Assembly: GCA_020847555.1 (NCBI GenBank)
Contig: JADLBT010000058.1
Span: forward strand, 1 to 44,454
From: Gemmataceae bacterium
Lineage (GTDB): Bacteria; Planctomycetota; Planctomycetia; Gemmatales; Gemmataceae
Reading direction: 5' to 3'
DNA length: 44,454 nt
Shown in pieces: positions 16,217 to 24,498 of the stretch. Made by a program: the position numbers and the translations under genes. The notes below the pieces were generated by a model, which made no database searches, was not told the DNA's origin, and saw only the letters and a list, made by a program, of their open reading frames with translations. Position 1 is the stretch's first letter. Every line of letters starts with the position of its first letter.

Positions 16217-19200
16217 TCAACCAGGAGGCGTCTGCTCGCCGCTCTGGGCCGGGACCGGGGTGGTCTCGGCCGGTTGCTCCTCCGGCGCGGGCGGTGGCGG
16301 CGGCGTGGCCTCCGTCCCGGTCTGCCCCTCGGGGGTCGGGACGCCGCGCGGCGGCGGGGGCGCCTGCTTGGCCTGGAGCAAGGCGCTCAGCTCGGCGAAG
16401 GTGCGCAGCGGCGCCTTGCCCTCCAGCGCGGCCTGCGACAGTTTCGGCGCGGGGGCCGAGCGGCGCGGCTTGCGAGGCGGCGGGGGTGGGGGCTGGGCCG
16501 AACGCGCCGGCGCCCCTTCCGCGCCCCCCTGCTCGCCCGCCTGCGGCTGAGGGCGCGGACGCGGGGGGCCGCCGGTGCGACCCGGACCGCGGGCCGGGCC
16601 TCGACCCTGGCCGGCGCCGGCGCCATGCCCCTGAGGACGTTGCTGCGGTGGCGGCCGGCGGGCGCCGCGCGGCGGGCCGCCTTGCTGCTGGACCGGCGGC
16701 GCAGGTTTGCGCTCCGGCGGCCGGCGCTCGGTCCCCGGCTTGATCATCGTCAGCGACACGCGGTGCCGCTCCTTGTCCACCGCCAGCACCCAGACCGTGA
16801 CCACGTCGCCGACCGCCACCACGTCGTAGGGACTCTTGATGTAGCGGTTGGCCATCTGGCTGATGTGGACCAGGCCGCTGTCCTTCAGGCCGATGTCCAC
16901 GAACGCGCCGAAATCGACCACGTTCAGCACCGTCCCCTTCAGCTCCATTCCGGGGGTCAAATCCTCCAGCTTGAGGATGCCCTTGCGGAAGATCGGCGGC
17001 GGCAGATCCTCGCGCGGATCGCGCCCCGGCCGGGCGAGGGCATCGAGGATGTCGCGCACCGTCGGCTCGCCCACCTCCAGGCGGGCCGCCAGGTCGGTGG
17101 GAACCAGGCTCTTCAGCTTCTGCTGGAACTCGTCGGTACGCCCCCTGTCCTCGATGACGTCCAGGCTGTAGCCCAGCTCCGCGAGGATGCGCTGGGTGAC
17201 GCCGTAGCTTTCCGGATGGATCCAGGTGCGGTCGAGCGGGTTGTCGGCGCTGACGATCTTGAGGAAGCCGGCCGCCTGCGTGTACCGGGCCGGACCGATG
17301 TTCGGCACCTGCATCAGCTGCTCGCGGTTGCGGAACGGCCCGTTCTGCTTGCGGAACTCGACGAGGTCGCGCGCCACCATCTGGTTCAGGCCCGACACAT
17401 GGCGCAGCAGCGGTACACTCGCGGTGTTCAGATCGACGCCGACCTGGTTGACGCACGACTCGATGACGCCCTCGAGCGATTCCTTGAGGTACCTGGGGTT
17501 GACGTCGTGCTGGTACAGGCCGACGCCGATGTTCTGCGGATCGACCTTCACCAGCTCGCTCAGCGGATCCTGCAGCCGGCGGCCGATGGAGACGGTGCTG
17601 CGCAGCGTCGCGTCGAGATTTGGGAACTCCTCGCGGCCGTAGCTGGTCGAGTAGGTGCTGGCGCCGGCCTCGTTGACGATGACGTAGGCGAGGTCGGGCA
17701 GCCGCTCGGCGATCAGTTCGGAGACGAACTCCTCCGTCTCGCGGCAGGCGGTGCCGTTGCCGATGGCGATGACGTTGAGGTTATGTTTTTTGATCAGGTC
17801 GTGGACCTTACCCTTGGCCTCGTCCCGGCGACTGAGCCGCGGCGCTTCCTTCGTCGGCTCGGGTGCGGGGGGTGCGGCCTCCGCGGGAGCGGTCGCGGAC
17901 GGGTCGGCGGCGGGGGCGTCGGCCGGGGGAGCAGGTTCCGCACCCGCCTCCGGAGCCTGGGCAAGCGCAGCCTCGGGAGCAGGCGCGGGCGGCGCTTCCG
18001 CGGCCGGTGCCGGCGGCGCCTCTGCGGTCGGCGCCGGCTGTTGCTGCGGGGCAGGAGGCTGGCCCTTGTCGCCGCGGTCGCCCTTGCCCTTCTTGCCGTG
18101 CGGGGTGTGCGGGAAGACGACCACGTCTTCGAGCAGGTTGCCTGTCTCGTCGAGGGCGGCGACCTTGCAGCCGGTGCGGAAGCCCGGGTCGATGGCCAGC
18201 ACGCGGCGGCCGTGCAGCGGCGGCTGCAGGAGCAGGCTGCGCAGGTTCCGGGCGAAGATGCCGACCGCGTGGGCTTCTGCCTCCTCCCTCAGCTCCTTGC
18301 GGATCTCGTTTTCCAGGCTCGGCAGCAGTAACCGGGCGAGGGCGTCATCGATCACCTGGCGCAGGAACGCGGCGTGCGGGGTGCGGTAAGGCGCATCCGG
18401 CATGAGCGGTTCGCCCTCGACGACCGGACCCGGCGGCGGGGCGGGAACAGCCGGCGGTGGGACCGCCGCAGGCTCGGCAGCCGGAGCCGGCGTGGGCTCG
18501 GGCGGCGCCATCGCTCCCTCGGCGGGCGCTGCTTCGGCCGGCGCTCCCTCGGCAGGCGGGGCCGTACTCTCGGTGGGCGGCGCCTCGGGCGCGGCGGTGG
18601 CGGGGGCCGGCGGCGTCTGGGGGCTCGGCGGCTGGGCTGGCAGCCGCAGCAGCGACTCTGCGAGAGCCCGCAGAGCCAGGGCACGGACGGCGTCCCCGTT
18701 CCACTCCATGCTGACCTTGAGCGCGTTCTCCTTCTCGCCGCGGTTGAGGGCGAGGATGCGGTGCGGCGGGATCTGCCGCGCCGACTCGGTGAACTGGAAG
18801 TAGTCCTTGTACTCCAGTCCCTGCCCCTCCGGAAGCTTCTCGCTCCTGGCGGAGCGCAGCTTGCCCGTCTCCCACAGCACATGCCGGCTGGCGGCCCGGA
18901 CGTCGGCCGTCTCGGCGACCCACTCGGCGAGGATGTGCTGGACGCCGGCGCGGACGTCCTCGACCGTATGCAGTTCCTTCTCGGCGTTCACCAGGGACGG
19001 TAGCAGTTCCTCCAGGTTGACCGCCTCGGGGAACCTGTACCACACCGCCACGGCGAGCGGTTCGAGGCCGCGCTCGCGGGCGATGGTGGCGAGGGTCCGC
19101 TTCTTGGGCTTGTAGGGCAGGTACAGGTCTTCGAGGCGCTTGGACGTGTCGGCGGCGAGGATGGCGTGGCGCAACTCGTCGGTCAACCGCCCCTGGCCCT

Positions 19201-19471
19201 CGATACTGCGGAGGATCGTTTGCTTCCGCTCGGCGAGCTGGCGGGCCAGCGTGACGCGGCTCTGAATCTGCCGGATCACGTCCTCGTTGAGCCCGCCGGT
19301 GCGCTCCTTGCGGTAGCGGGTGATGAAGGGGACGGTGTTGTCCTCGTCGAGGAGGTGAACGACCGCTTCGACCTGGATCTTGCGGATCTGGAGATCCTGC
19401 GCGATCCGCGAGAAGTCCACCGCTCGGACCTCGTGGTGTTCGCTGCCTTTCGGCATCACAGATGGCTGCAT
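16217..19471 (-). CDS. tex: Tex-type RNA-binding transcription accessory protein with large insertions
   Basis: A 1084-residue Tex homologue; typical Tex has about 720-790 residues. The order is conserved: helical N-terminal domain (RKIQVEAVVHLLDEDNTVPF, 30-49), YqgF/RNase H-like domain (VLAIDPGFRTGCKVAALD, 424-441, and IAIGNGTACRETE, 568-580), HhH motifs (VPNIGPARYTQAAGFL) and an S1 domain (LKGTVLNVVDFGAFVDIGL). Three low-complexity blocks account for the extra length: Pro/Ala/Glu-rich residues about 278-362, before the YqgF domain; residues about 457-550, inside the YqgF domain; and a Pro/Arg/Gly-rich tail of about 180 residues. Tex proteins bind nucleic acid and affect transcription; the basic tail could add RNA affinity. 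Start ATG 19471 is used, ATG 19456 is possible. It is monocistronic. Confidence 0.92.
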   Translation of the reverse strand: MQPSVMPKGSEHHEVRAVDFSRIAQDLQIRKIQVEAVVHLLDEDNTVPFITRYRKERTGGLNEDVIRQIQSRVTLARQLAERKQTILRSIEGQGRLTDELRHAILAADTSKRLEDLYLPYKPKKRTLATIARERGLEPLAVAVWYRFPEAVNLEELLPSLVNAEKELHTVEDVRAGVQHILAEWVAETADVRAASRHVLWETGKLRSARSEKLPEGQGLEYKDYFQFTESARQIPPHRILALNRGEKENALKVSMEWNGDAVRALALRALAESLLRLPAQPPSPQTPPAPATAAPEAPPTESTAPPAEGAPAEAAPAEGAMAPPEPTPAPAAEPAAVPPPAVPAPPPGPVVEGEPLMPDAPYRTPHAAFLRQVIDDALARLLLPSLENEIRKELREEAEAHAVGIFARNLRSLLLQPPLHGRRVLAIDPGFRTGCKVAALDETGNLLEDVVVFPHTPHGKKGKGDRGDKGQPPAPQQQPAPTAEAPPAPAAEAPPAPAPEAALAQAPEAGAEPAPPADAPAADPSATAPAEAAPPAPEPTKEAPRLSRRDEAKGKVHDLIKKHNLNVIAIGNGTACRETEEFVSELIAERLPDLAYVIVNEAGASTYSTSYGREEFPNLDATLRSTVSIGRRLQDPLSELVKVDPQNIGVGLYQHDVNPRYLKESLEGVIESCVNQVGVDLNTASVPLLRHVSGLNQMVARDLVEFRKQNGPFRNREQLMQVPNIGPARYTQAAGFLKIVSADNPLDRTWIHPESYGVTQRILAELGYSLDVIEDRGRTDEFQQKLKSLVPTDLAARLEVGEPTVRDILDALARPGRDPREDLPPPIFRKGILKLEDLTPGMELKGTVLNVVDFGAFVDIGLKDSGLVHISQMANRYIKSPYDVVAVGDVVTVWVLAVDKERHRVSLTMIKPGTERRPPERKPAPPVQQQGGPPRGARRPPPQQRPQGHGAGAGQGRGPARGPGRTGGPPRPRPQPQAGEQGGAEGAPARSAQPPPPPPRKPRRSAPAPKLSQAALEGKAPLRTFAELSALLQAKQAPPPPRGVPTPEGQTGTEATPPPPPAPEEQPAETTPVPAQSGEQTPPG

Positions 19472-19777
19472 TGTGTTTCACTCGACGCCGCGGGGCGTCC
19501 TGAAGCGCTCCTGAGAAAGCTGCATCCTCCGGTCGGACTACTGTAGCGCGGCCGCGGAGGCGTGTCAAGTCGGTCCTACATCCAGAGATACTCCAACGCG
19601 CTCAAGGTGAAAACCCCTGCGGGTGAGGGGGAGTTAAAGCGCACGGGCCGCCACCCGTGGGTTTTACAGGTAACGGTTGCCCACCATCCCCCTTGAACCT
19701 GCATGAGGGGATCGGGGCCGTGGGGGCAGGCACGGCTGTCTGCCCCGCACGTCTGTGTGCAAGAGGCACGCCCGGCT
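19472..19777. other. Intergenic region upstream of tex
   Basis: 306 bases between the tex start and the end of the DUF4139-type gene. It holds a degenerate family A palindrome (19636-19665). The 70 bases before tex contain no promoter pair that I would defend. No gene-like frame was seen. Confidence 0.6.
19636..19665. repeat. Family A palindrome (degenerate)
   Basis: AAAGCGCACGGG-(CCGCCA)-CCCGTGGGTTTT. Two arm positions differ from the consensus, leaving about ten paired bases. It lies 113 bases downstream of the DUF4139-type gene's stop on the minus strand. Confidence 0.8.
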
Positions 19778-21766
19778 TCACAGCTTCGCGTCGTACTCCA
19801 GCCTCCCGAGGAGTTCGCTGATCGCCGCATGGCAGGCGTCGCGCGTCGTCGTGTGCGCGCGGATCTCCTCGTCGATTCGCTCCAGCCGGTCCTCCTGCGT
19901 GTTCAGCGTGCGCACGAACCGCTCGCGCAGCTCCTTCTCGGTCGGCCGGTCGCCGAGGCTCTGCAGGTTCTCGCGGATGCGGCGCTGCTCGTTGTGGATC
20001 GTCTCGCGCTCCTCGCGCAGGCGGACAATCTGCTGCTCGGCCTGGCCCGCCTGCTGGCGCTGCGCGACGACCTGGCGCAGCACCTGCTCTGTCCGCGCGT
20101 CGAAGTAGCGCTGCTGCATCCAGAAGCCGAGTTGCCGCTCGTTCAGGTCCGTCAGGCCGTGGTCGTAGTGGCAGGTGTAGCGCTCGCGGACCACGAAGCG
20201 CGTCACCGCGGCGGGCGCGAGGGCGAAGCGGAAGCGCCAGTAGCTCTCGGTCGTCTCGTGCGGCGCGGGCGTGTCGTGCAGGTGCCACTCCGCCTGCCGC
20301 GGGTGGTCGAGGTAGACGACCTGCTCGGCGCTGGCCCGGTTGTCGAACGTGTAGGCGGTCTGGCTCTCCTGCACGCGGAAGAGCGACATCATGCGATTGC
20401 GGATCACGACGCGCGTCACCGTCCCCTCGTGCGAATCGACGTTGTCGAGGACGCGCACGCTCAGCTCGACCGCGTAGGGGACGAGGTGCTGCTCGTCCGG
20501 CTTGACCGTCTCCAGCATCGCCTCGCCGACGTAGCTGCCGCCCTCCAGGACCGTGACCGGGCCGCCCTCCAGCGTCAGCCCGGTGGTGTTCTTGAACTCG
20601 ACGGCACGCATCGGGTTCTCGGCCCGGGCCGCCTTGTTGTACAGCAGGACCGGGCGCCCCTCGAACGGCCGCAGGACGATCGGCACCAGGGCGGACTGGT
20701 TGCGGCGAATCGTGACCGGGTGCTCGATCTCGTACTCGAACAGGTCGCCGAGCTTCCGTTCGCGCACCTGCGCGAGGGTCGAACTGATGGCGCTCTTCAT
20801 GGCGAGCATGCCCCCGGGCGCGGCCGCCCTGACCCTCCCCAACTGCTGGGCGACGGCAGGGTCGGCCGCCGCGGCGTGCAGCACCTCTTCGAGTATCCCC
20901 CCAAGTTTCTCGCCCCCCAGCGCCATCCCTGCTTCCACTTCCGGGGGCAGCACACCCGTCGTCTCCTTCACCTCGACCACCGGCCGACGGATGTAGCGCG
21001 GCGTGTACAGGTCGTGGACGAACGACACCGGCAGCCCGGCCACCAGCGACAGGCGGACGTTCTCCCAGTCCTCGTCCTGCGTGTTGTCCACCACCGCCCA
21101 TCCCTGGATCATCGGCGGCCTACCTTCCTCGCCGAGGAGGATGCGATACGTTGCCTTCCAGACGGGCGCCTCCAGCGTGTAGCTCAGCCGCACGGTGCGC
21201 CGCCCCTGGCCCTGGGCGAAGAACGTGAACGTGCGCGCATCCTTCTTCTTCGCCGACAGCTGGGTGCGCAGGTAGTAGTCGAGGTCGCGGCGCAGCCCGG
21301 CGTCGAGCACCTTCAGGCCGGCGAGGCGGTGCAGGTCGAACGAGCGCACCTCCCCGCCATCGGTCAGGACCGACACCAGCACCACCTTGACGATGCCGTC
21401 GCCTGTCTGCCGCTCGGTCGTGTCGATGCCGAGCAGGCTGCCCTCGACCGGCTCGTCCACCCCGGTGTGCAGGGCGACGCGCGCCCCCTTGAGCTGCGGG
21501 AGCAGGCCGACCAGGCTCCCCTGGTCCGGGATTGACAGGGCGATGTCAGCGAGGAGCTGCTCCAGCGGCTTGGTCGAGTCGTAGGACACGGACGCGACGT
21601 GGCCGCCGTCCAGGTCGAGGACGGTGAGCGACTTGAGGACGTCGCTCACCTCGCGCTGGCGGAACGTCAGGCGCAGGGCGGCGTCGCCCTCGACCGGGCC
21701 CTCGCGCTCGAAGTAGCCGACGCCATGCTTGTACAGGACGACACGGGTGACGGGCAGTGCGGCCAT
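19778..21766 (-). CDS. DUF4139-type (mucoidy-inhibitor-like) protein
   Basis: A 662-residue protein related to the DUF4139 family. The N-terminal part (LPVTRVVLYKHGVGYFER, then DVLKSLTVLDLDGG) and the middle beta-rich domain (VRLSYTLEAPVWKATYRILL, and WAVVDNTQDEDWENVRLSLV) match the family pattern, in which a beta-sandwich 'V-W-x-x-Y' region is typical. The last 110 residues or so are a long coiled coil (EQVLRQVVAQRQQAGQAEQQ and on), probably for oligomerisation. No signal peptide is present, so it looks cytosolic. The biochemical role of this family is not established. Start ATG 21766 has GAGGA at the right distance. The gene stands alone, transcribed toward tex. Confidence 0.75.
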   Translation of the reverse strand: MAALPVTRVVLYKHGVGYFEREGPVEGDAALRLTFRQREVSDVLKSLTVLDLDGGHVASVSYDSTKPLEQLLADIALSIPDQGSLVGLLPQLKGARVALHTGVDEPVEGSLLGIDTTERQTGDGIVKVVLVSVLTDGGEVRSFDLHRLAGLKVLDAGLRRDLDYYLRTQLSAKKKDARTFTFFAQGQGRRTVRLSYTLEAPVWKATYRILLGEEGRPPMIQGWAVVDNTQDEDWENVRLSLVAGLPVSFVHDLYTPRYIRRPVVEVKETTGVLPPEVEAGMALGGEKLGGILEEVLHAAAADPAVAQQLGRVRAAAPGGMLAMKSAISSTLAQVRERKLGDLFEYEIEHPVTIRRNQSALVPIVLRPFEGRPVLLYNKAARAENPMRAVEFKNTTGLTLEGGPVTVLEGGSYVGEAMLETVKPDEQHLVPYAVELSVRVLDNVDSHEGTVTRVVIRNRMMSLFRVQESQTAYTFDNRASAEQVVYLDHPRQAEWHLHDTPAPHETTESYWRFRFALAPAAVTRFVVRERYTCHYDHGLTDLNERQLGFWMQQRYFDARTEQVLRQVVAQRQQAGQAEQQIVRLREERETIHNEQRRIRENLQSLGDRPTEKELRERFVRTLNTQEDRLERIDEEIRAHTTTRDACHAAISELLGRLEYDAKL

Positions 21767-22072
21767 TGGGTGTCCTCGGGAGGAAATGCTCTCTCGACAG
21801 GGTAGCGGAATTCGCCCTGCGTGTCCGAGCCCGCAGCGTAAGCGCGGGACACAGGTCGTTCCCTTCTGGCCGTGGGCTTGGTAGGATTTCACTTCAGCGG
21901 CCGCGCCCGCCCGCGTCGTCGGGCCGACCGGGGCAGGGTCGCGGAGCCGGCTGCCGCCGCCCGAGCCGCGCGCCAACCCGTGGCCGGCCGACGCCGACCT
22001 GGTGCGACGCCTGACCCGGCAGCATCCGTGGCTCCTGTCGTTCGTCCCGCGGAGCGCGCCCCTGGAGAAGCC
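21767..22072. other. Divergent gap with possible coding remnant
   Basis: 306 bases between the DUF4139-type gene and the RraA-like gene. Frame 3 is open from 21885 to a TGA at 22074-22076 that overlaps the RraA start (ATGA). Its last 45 codons have strongly G/C third positions and read like protein (ANPWPADADLVRRLTRQHPW, then LLSFVPRSAPLEKP). No ATG exists in that frame and the only GTG is near the end, so it may be the tail of a decayed gene, or chance. Confidence 0.3.
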
Positions 22073-22732
22073 ATGACCGACATCCGGACCCTGTACGGGC
22101 CGCAAGCGAACGTCCTGACCAGCTCCGTCCTCGCCGACGTGCTCGACGCGCTCGGCCACCGCAGCAGTGCCCTGCCGGCGTACCTGCGGCCGCTGGCGCC
22201 CGGGTGGAAGCTGTTCGGCCGGGCGCGCACGCTGAGCGCGGTCACGGTCGCGGCCGAACCGCGGCACCCCTACGCGGTGGAGATGGAGTGCATCGACCTG
22301 CTGGGGGCGGGCGACGTCCTCGTCGCGACCACCAACGGCGACCGCGGCAGCGCCCTGTGGGGCGAGCTGCTCTCGACCGCCTGCCGGGCGCGCGGGGCGG
22401 TCGGGGCAGTCATCGACGGCCTGACGCGCGACACGGCGAAGATCGTCGCGCTCGATTTCCCGGTGTTCGCCGCCGGCTTCTGCCCGCTCGACTCGAAGGG
22501 CCGGCTCGACGCCATCAGCCACGGCGAGCCGATCCGCGTCGGCGAGTGCGTCGTGTCGCCGGGCGACTGGGTCTTCGGCGACGTGGACGGGGTGGTCGTG
22601 GTGCCCGCTGGTCTGGCCGACCGGGCGTTCCCGCTGGCGCTGGAGAAGGCCACCGGGGAGAACCGCGTCCGGGCTGAGCTGGCGCGCGGCCGCAGCGTGC
22701 GCGAGGTGTTCGCTGAATACGGTATCCTGTGA
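22073..22732 (+). CDS. RraA-like / HMG-CHA aldolase family protein
   Basis: A 219-residue member of the RraA fold family, which includes the RNase E inhibitor RraA and divalent-metal-dependent 4-hydroxy-4-methyl-2-oxoglutarate aldolases. Visible signatures are VLADVLDALGHRSSALP near the start, GDVLVATTNGDRGSALWGEL (metal/substrate loop), and RGAVGAVIDGLTRDT containing the R-D pair that binds the oxo acid and metal in the aldolases. The protein is longer than RraA (about 160), which favours an aldolase or other catalytic role over RNase E inhibition; the substrate is unknown. Start ATG 22073 has GGAG 10 bases upstream. It is followed by a perfect 17-bp hairpin. Confidence 0.85.
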   Translation: MTDIRTLYGPQANVLTSSVLADVLDALGHRSSALPAYLRPLAPGWKLFGRARTLSAVTVAAEPRHPYAVEMECIDLLGAGDVLVATTNGDRGSALWGELLSTACRARGAVGAVIDGLTRDTAKIVALDFPVFAAGFCPLDSKGRLDAISHGEPIRVGECVVSPGDWVFGDVDGVVVVPAGLADRAFPLALEKATGENRVRAELARGRSVREVFAEYGIL

Positions 22733-22740
22733 GCGCGCAG

Positions 22741-22787
22741 CCAGTGGGCAGTGGACACAGCATTCTGCTCTGTCCACTGCCCACTGG
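22741..22787. terminator. Perfect 17-bp hairpin between convergent genes
   Basis: CCAGTGGGCAGTGGACA (22741-22757) is fully complementary to 22771-22787, with a 13-base loop. It lies between the RraA-like (+) and redoxin (-) genes, 8 and 16 bases from their stops, so it would stop both transcripts. The arm differs from families A and B. Confidence 0.8.
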
Positions 22788-22803
22788 GCATCAGCTCAAA
22801 GCG

Positions 22804-23367
22804 TTACTTCTTCTGCTGCTTGACCTTGTCCTTCACGTTGACCGGATCGCTCCCGACCACCTTGGCGGCCGTGGCGGAGACACGGTTCGCGAGCAGCCCG
22901 CTCGGGTCGCAGCCGGCGGCGATGGCGACGATCTTGCCGCCTTTCTCGATGAGGAAGTTCGTCGGCATCGTCTTTGTCTGGAAGACGTTCCAGGTGGCGC
23001 CCTTGGTATCGACGGCGTAGAGCATGTTCAGCTTCTTGTCGCCCGCGTACTTGGCGACCTTGGCGTCGGGCTCGCGGAAGATGAACAGGCTCGTCAAGCC
23101 CTGCGACTTGTAGGCGTCGTGGATCTGCTGGAAGTAGGCCAGTTCCTTGTCGCAGCCGGAGCAGCCGCAGGTCAGGCGCAGCAGCACCGGACCCTTCTCG
23201 GTTAGCTTCGCGAGATCAACCGTCTGGCCCGACGGGGTCTTGATCTGGAAGGCGGGAGCCTGCGCGCCGATGGCGACCTTGCCCGCGGGCGGGGGATCGG
23301 CCGCGTACACGGTCAGGGCGACTGCCAGGACGGCGAGCGTCAGGCCGGGACGGAGGAGGCGTGTCAT
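22804..23367 (-). CDS. Exported thioredoxin-fold (redoxin/AhpC-TSA type) protein
   Basis: A 187-residue protein with a signal peptide (MTRLLRPGLTLAVLAVALTV, cut near AADPPP) and a thioredoxin-like domain: GAQAPAFQIKTPSGQTVDLA, then the strand PVLLRLTCGCSGCDKEL with cysteines in a CGCSGC arrangement where redoxins and TlpA proteins carry their catalytic Cys, and TMPTNFLIEKGGKIV with the cis-proline. It should act in the periplasm or cell envelope as a thiol oxidoreductase or peroxide-reducing protein; the partner is unknown. The C-terminus is lysine-rich. Start ATG 23367 has AAGGAG 7 bases upstream. A promoter and small palindrome lie upstream at 23428-23459. Confidence 0.82.
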   Translation of the reverse strand: MTRLLRPGLTLAVLAVALTVYAADPPPAGKVAIGAQAPAFQIKTPSGQTVDLAKLTEKGPVLLRLTCGCSGCDKELAYFQQIHDAYKSQGLTSLFIFREPDAKVAKYAGDKKLNMLYAVDTKGATWNVFQTKTMPTNFLIEKGGKIVAIAAGCDPSGLLANRVSATAAKVVGSDPVNVKDKVKQQKK

Positions 23368-23427
23368 GCCGGTCTCCTTGGGTAGGAACAGTGAAGGTGG
23401 GACAGAAATCAGTCCTCCACGAGAGAT

Positions 23428-23459
23428 TGCGATTATCGCACAACGGACCGGGAAGTCCA
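23428..23459 (-). promoter_or_regulatory. Redoxin promoter with TGCGAT/ATCGCA palindrome
   Basis: On the minus strand TGGACT (23459-23454), 16 bases, then GATAAT (23437-23432). The -10 box lies inside the perfect 13-bp palindrome TGCGATTATCGCA (23428-23440), which could be an operator. The region is divergent, so a regulator here could also affect the phosphoesterase-like gene at 23519. Confidence 0.5.
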
Positions 23460-23518
23460 GTGCGTATCCCGAAATCCGCGCGGTGTCAGCCCGGCAGGGG
23501 TTGGAGGGAGGCAGGGAA

Positions 23519-24307
23519 ATGGATGAGTTCACGCGCATCGCCGTCTTTGGGGGGATCTATAGCAACCACCTGGCACTTGCGGCCGCCCTGCGCGACGCGC
23601 AGAATCGTGGCGCCGAGGCGATCTACTGCCTCGGCGACCTCGGCGCGTTCGGTCCCCACCCGGACCGCGTCTTCCCGCTGCTGCGCGAGCACGGCGTTCG
23701 CTGCATCCAGGGCAACTACGACAACTCGATCGGCAACGGGCTGGCGGACTGCCAGTGCGGCTACACCGACCCGCGCGATAACCACTTCGCCCGGCTCAGT
23801 TACAGGTACACCTTCGCGAACACGAGCCCCGCCAACCGGGCGTGGATGAAAGCCCTGCCGGAGCAGCGTCGGCTGAGGCTGGGCCGGTATCGGGTGCTGC
23901 TGTGCCACGGCAGCCCGCGAAAGATGAACGAGTTCCTCTGGGAATCGACGACATCAACCCGCTTCCTCGAACACCTGTGCGCCGTCCACGACACCGACGC
24001 GATCCTCGCCACACACACCGGCATCAAGTGGCACCGGCGCCTCGGCGCGGACTGTCACCACGTCAACGTCGGCGTGCTTGGCCGCCCGGAGAACGACGGG
24101 CGGACGAACGTCTGGTATGCGCTCGTGGAAGCGCGGCCGGATTTCGCGGTGGAGTTCGTGCCGGTGGCATACGACCACGAGCGGCTGGCGCGGGAGATGC
24201 GCGACGAGGGACTGCCGGAAGAGTTCGTGACGACCGTGCTCAGCGGTTGGTGGACGACGTGTCTGGAGATCCTGCCCGCGAAGGAGCGCCGCCGCGGGCG
24301 GGTCTAA
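23519..24307 (+). CDS. Divergent metallophosphoesterase-fold protein
   Basis: A 262-residue protein of the calcineurin-like phosphoesterase superfamily, nearest to the YfcE/ApaH-like set. It keeps GDLGAFGPHPD (D40), GNYD (65-68), and CHGSP, but other metal-binding motifs are changed: the first motif, normally SDIHxN, reads GGIYSN (11-16), and the last, normally GHTH, reads ATHTG. It also carries CQCGYTDPRDNHFA, not typical of characterised members. It may bind one metal only, have a different chemistry, or act as a binding protein. No signal peptide. Start ATG 23519 has a GGAGG about 10 bases upstream. It is divergent from the redoxin gene and followed by a 20-bp hairpin. Confidence 0.75.
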   Translation: MDEFTRIAVFGGIYSNHLALAAALRDAQNRGAEAIYCLGDLGAFGPHPDRVFPLLREHGVRCIQGNYDNSIGNGLADCQCGYTDPRDNHFARLSYRYTFANTSPANRAWMKALPEQRRLRLGRYRVLLCHGSPRKMNEFLWESTTSTRFLEHLCAVHDTDAILATHTGIKWHRRLGADCHHVNVGVLGRPENDGRTNVWYALVEARPDFAVEFVPVAYDHERLAREMRDEGLPEEFVTTVLSGWWTTCLEILPAKERRRGRV

Positions 24308-24322
24308 CGCGGTGCTGCCCTG

Positions 24323-24373
24323 CCAGCCCGTCGCTGGCGCTCGCACCAGCCCAGAGCGCCAGCGACGGGCTGG
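24323..24373. terminator. Perfect 20-bp hairpin (family B-like)
   Basis: Arms 24323-24342 (CCAGCCCGTCGCTGGCGCTC) and 24354-24373 are fully complementary around an 11-base loop. The core CGTCGCTGGCGCT is the family B core. It lies 15 bases after the phosphoesterase-like stop and 21 bases before the sulfatase promoter. Confidence 0.85.
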
Positions 24374-24394
24374 TAAGTGGGATATTGATATTCG

Positions 24395-24423
24395 TTGGAC
24401 GCGCCGCGGCCGCGGGGTATAGT
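24395..24423 (+). promoter_or_regulatory. Predicted sulfatase promoter
   Basis: TTGGAC (24395-24400), a 17-base GC-only spacer and TATAGT (24418-24423) give a near-consensus sigma-70-type promoter 75 bases before the start codon. It directly follows the hairpin at 24323-24373, so the sulfatase has its own transcript. Confidence 0.65.
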
Positions 24424-24498
24424 GATGCCGCGTGGGGCACCCGCCTCGACCGGGCGGTGCGGGTGCCCTGCTTCACCTCACCCCCGAAAGGCTGCACC

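Noticed and set aside
21868..21880. CCGTGGGCTT at 21870-21879 as a further family A copy
   Set aside because: Only one arm of ten bases matches, with no complementary arm nearby; chance or a very decayed copy.
22729..23205. A plus-strand frame antisense to the redoxin gene
   Set aside because: The minus strand carries a signal peptide, a thioredoxin fold and a good ribosome site; the plus frame has none of these.
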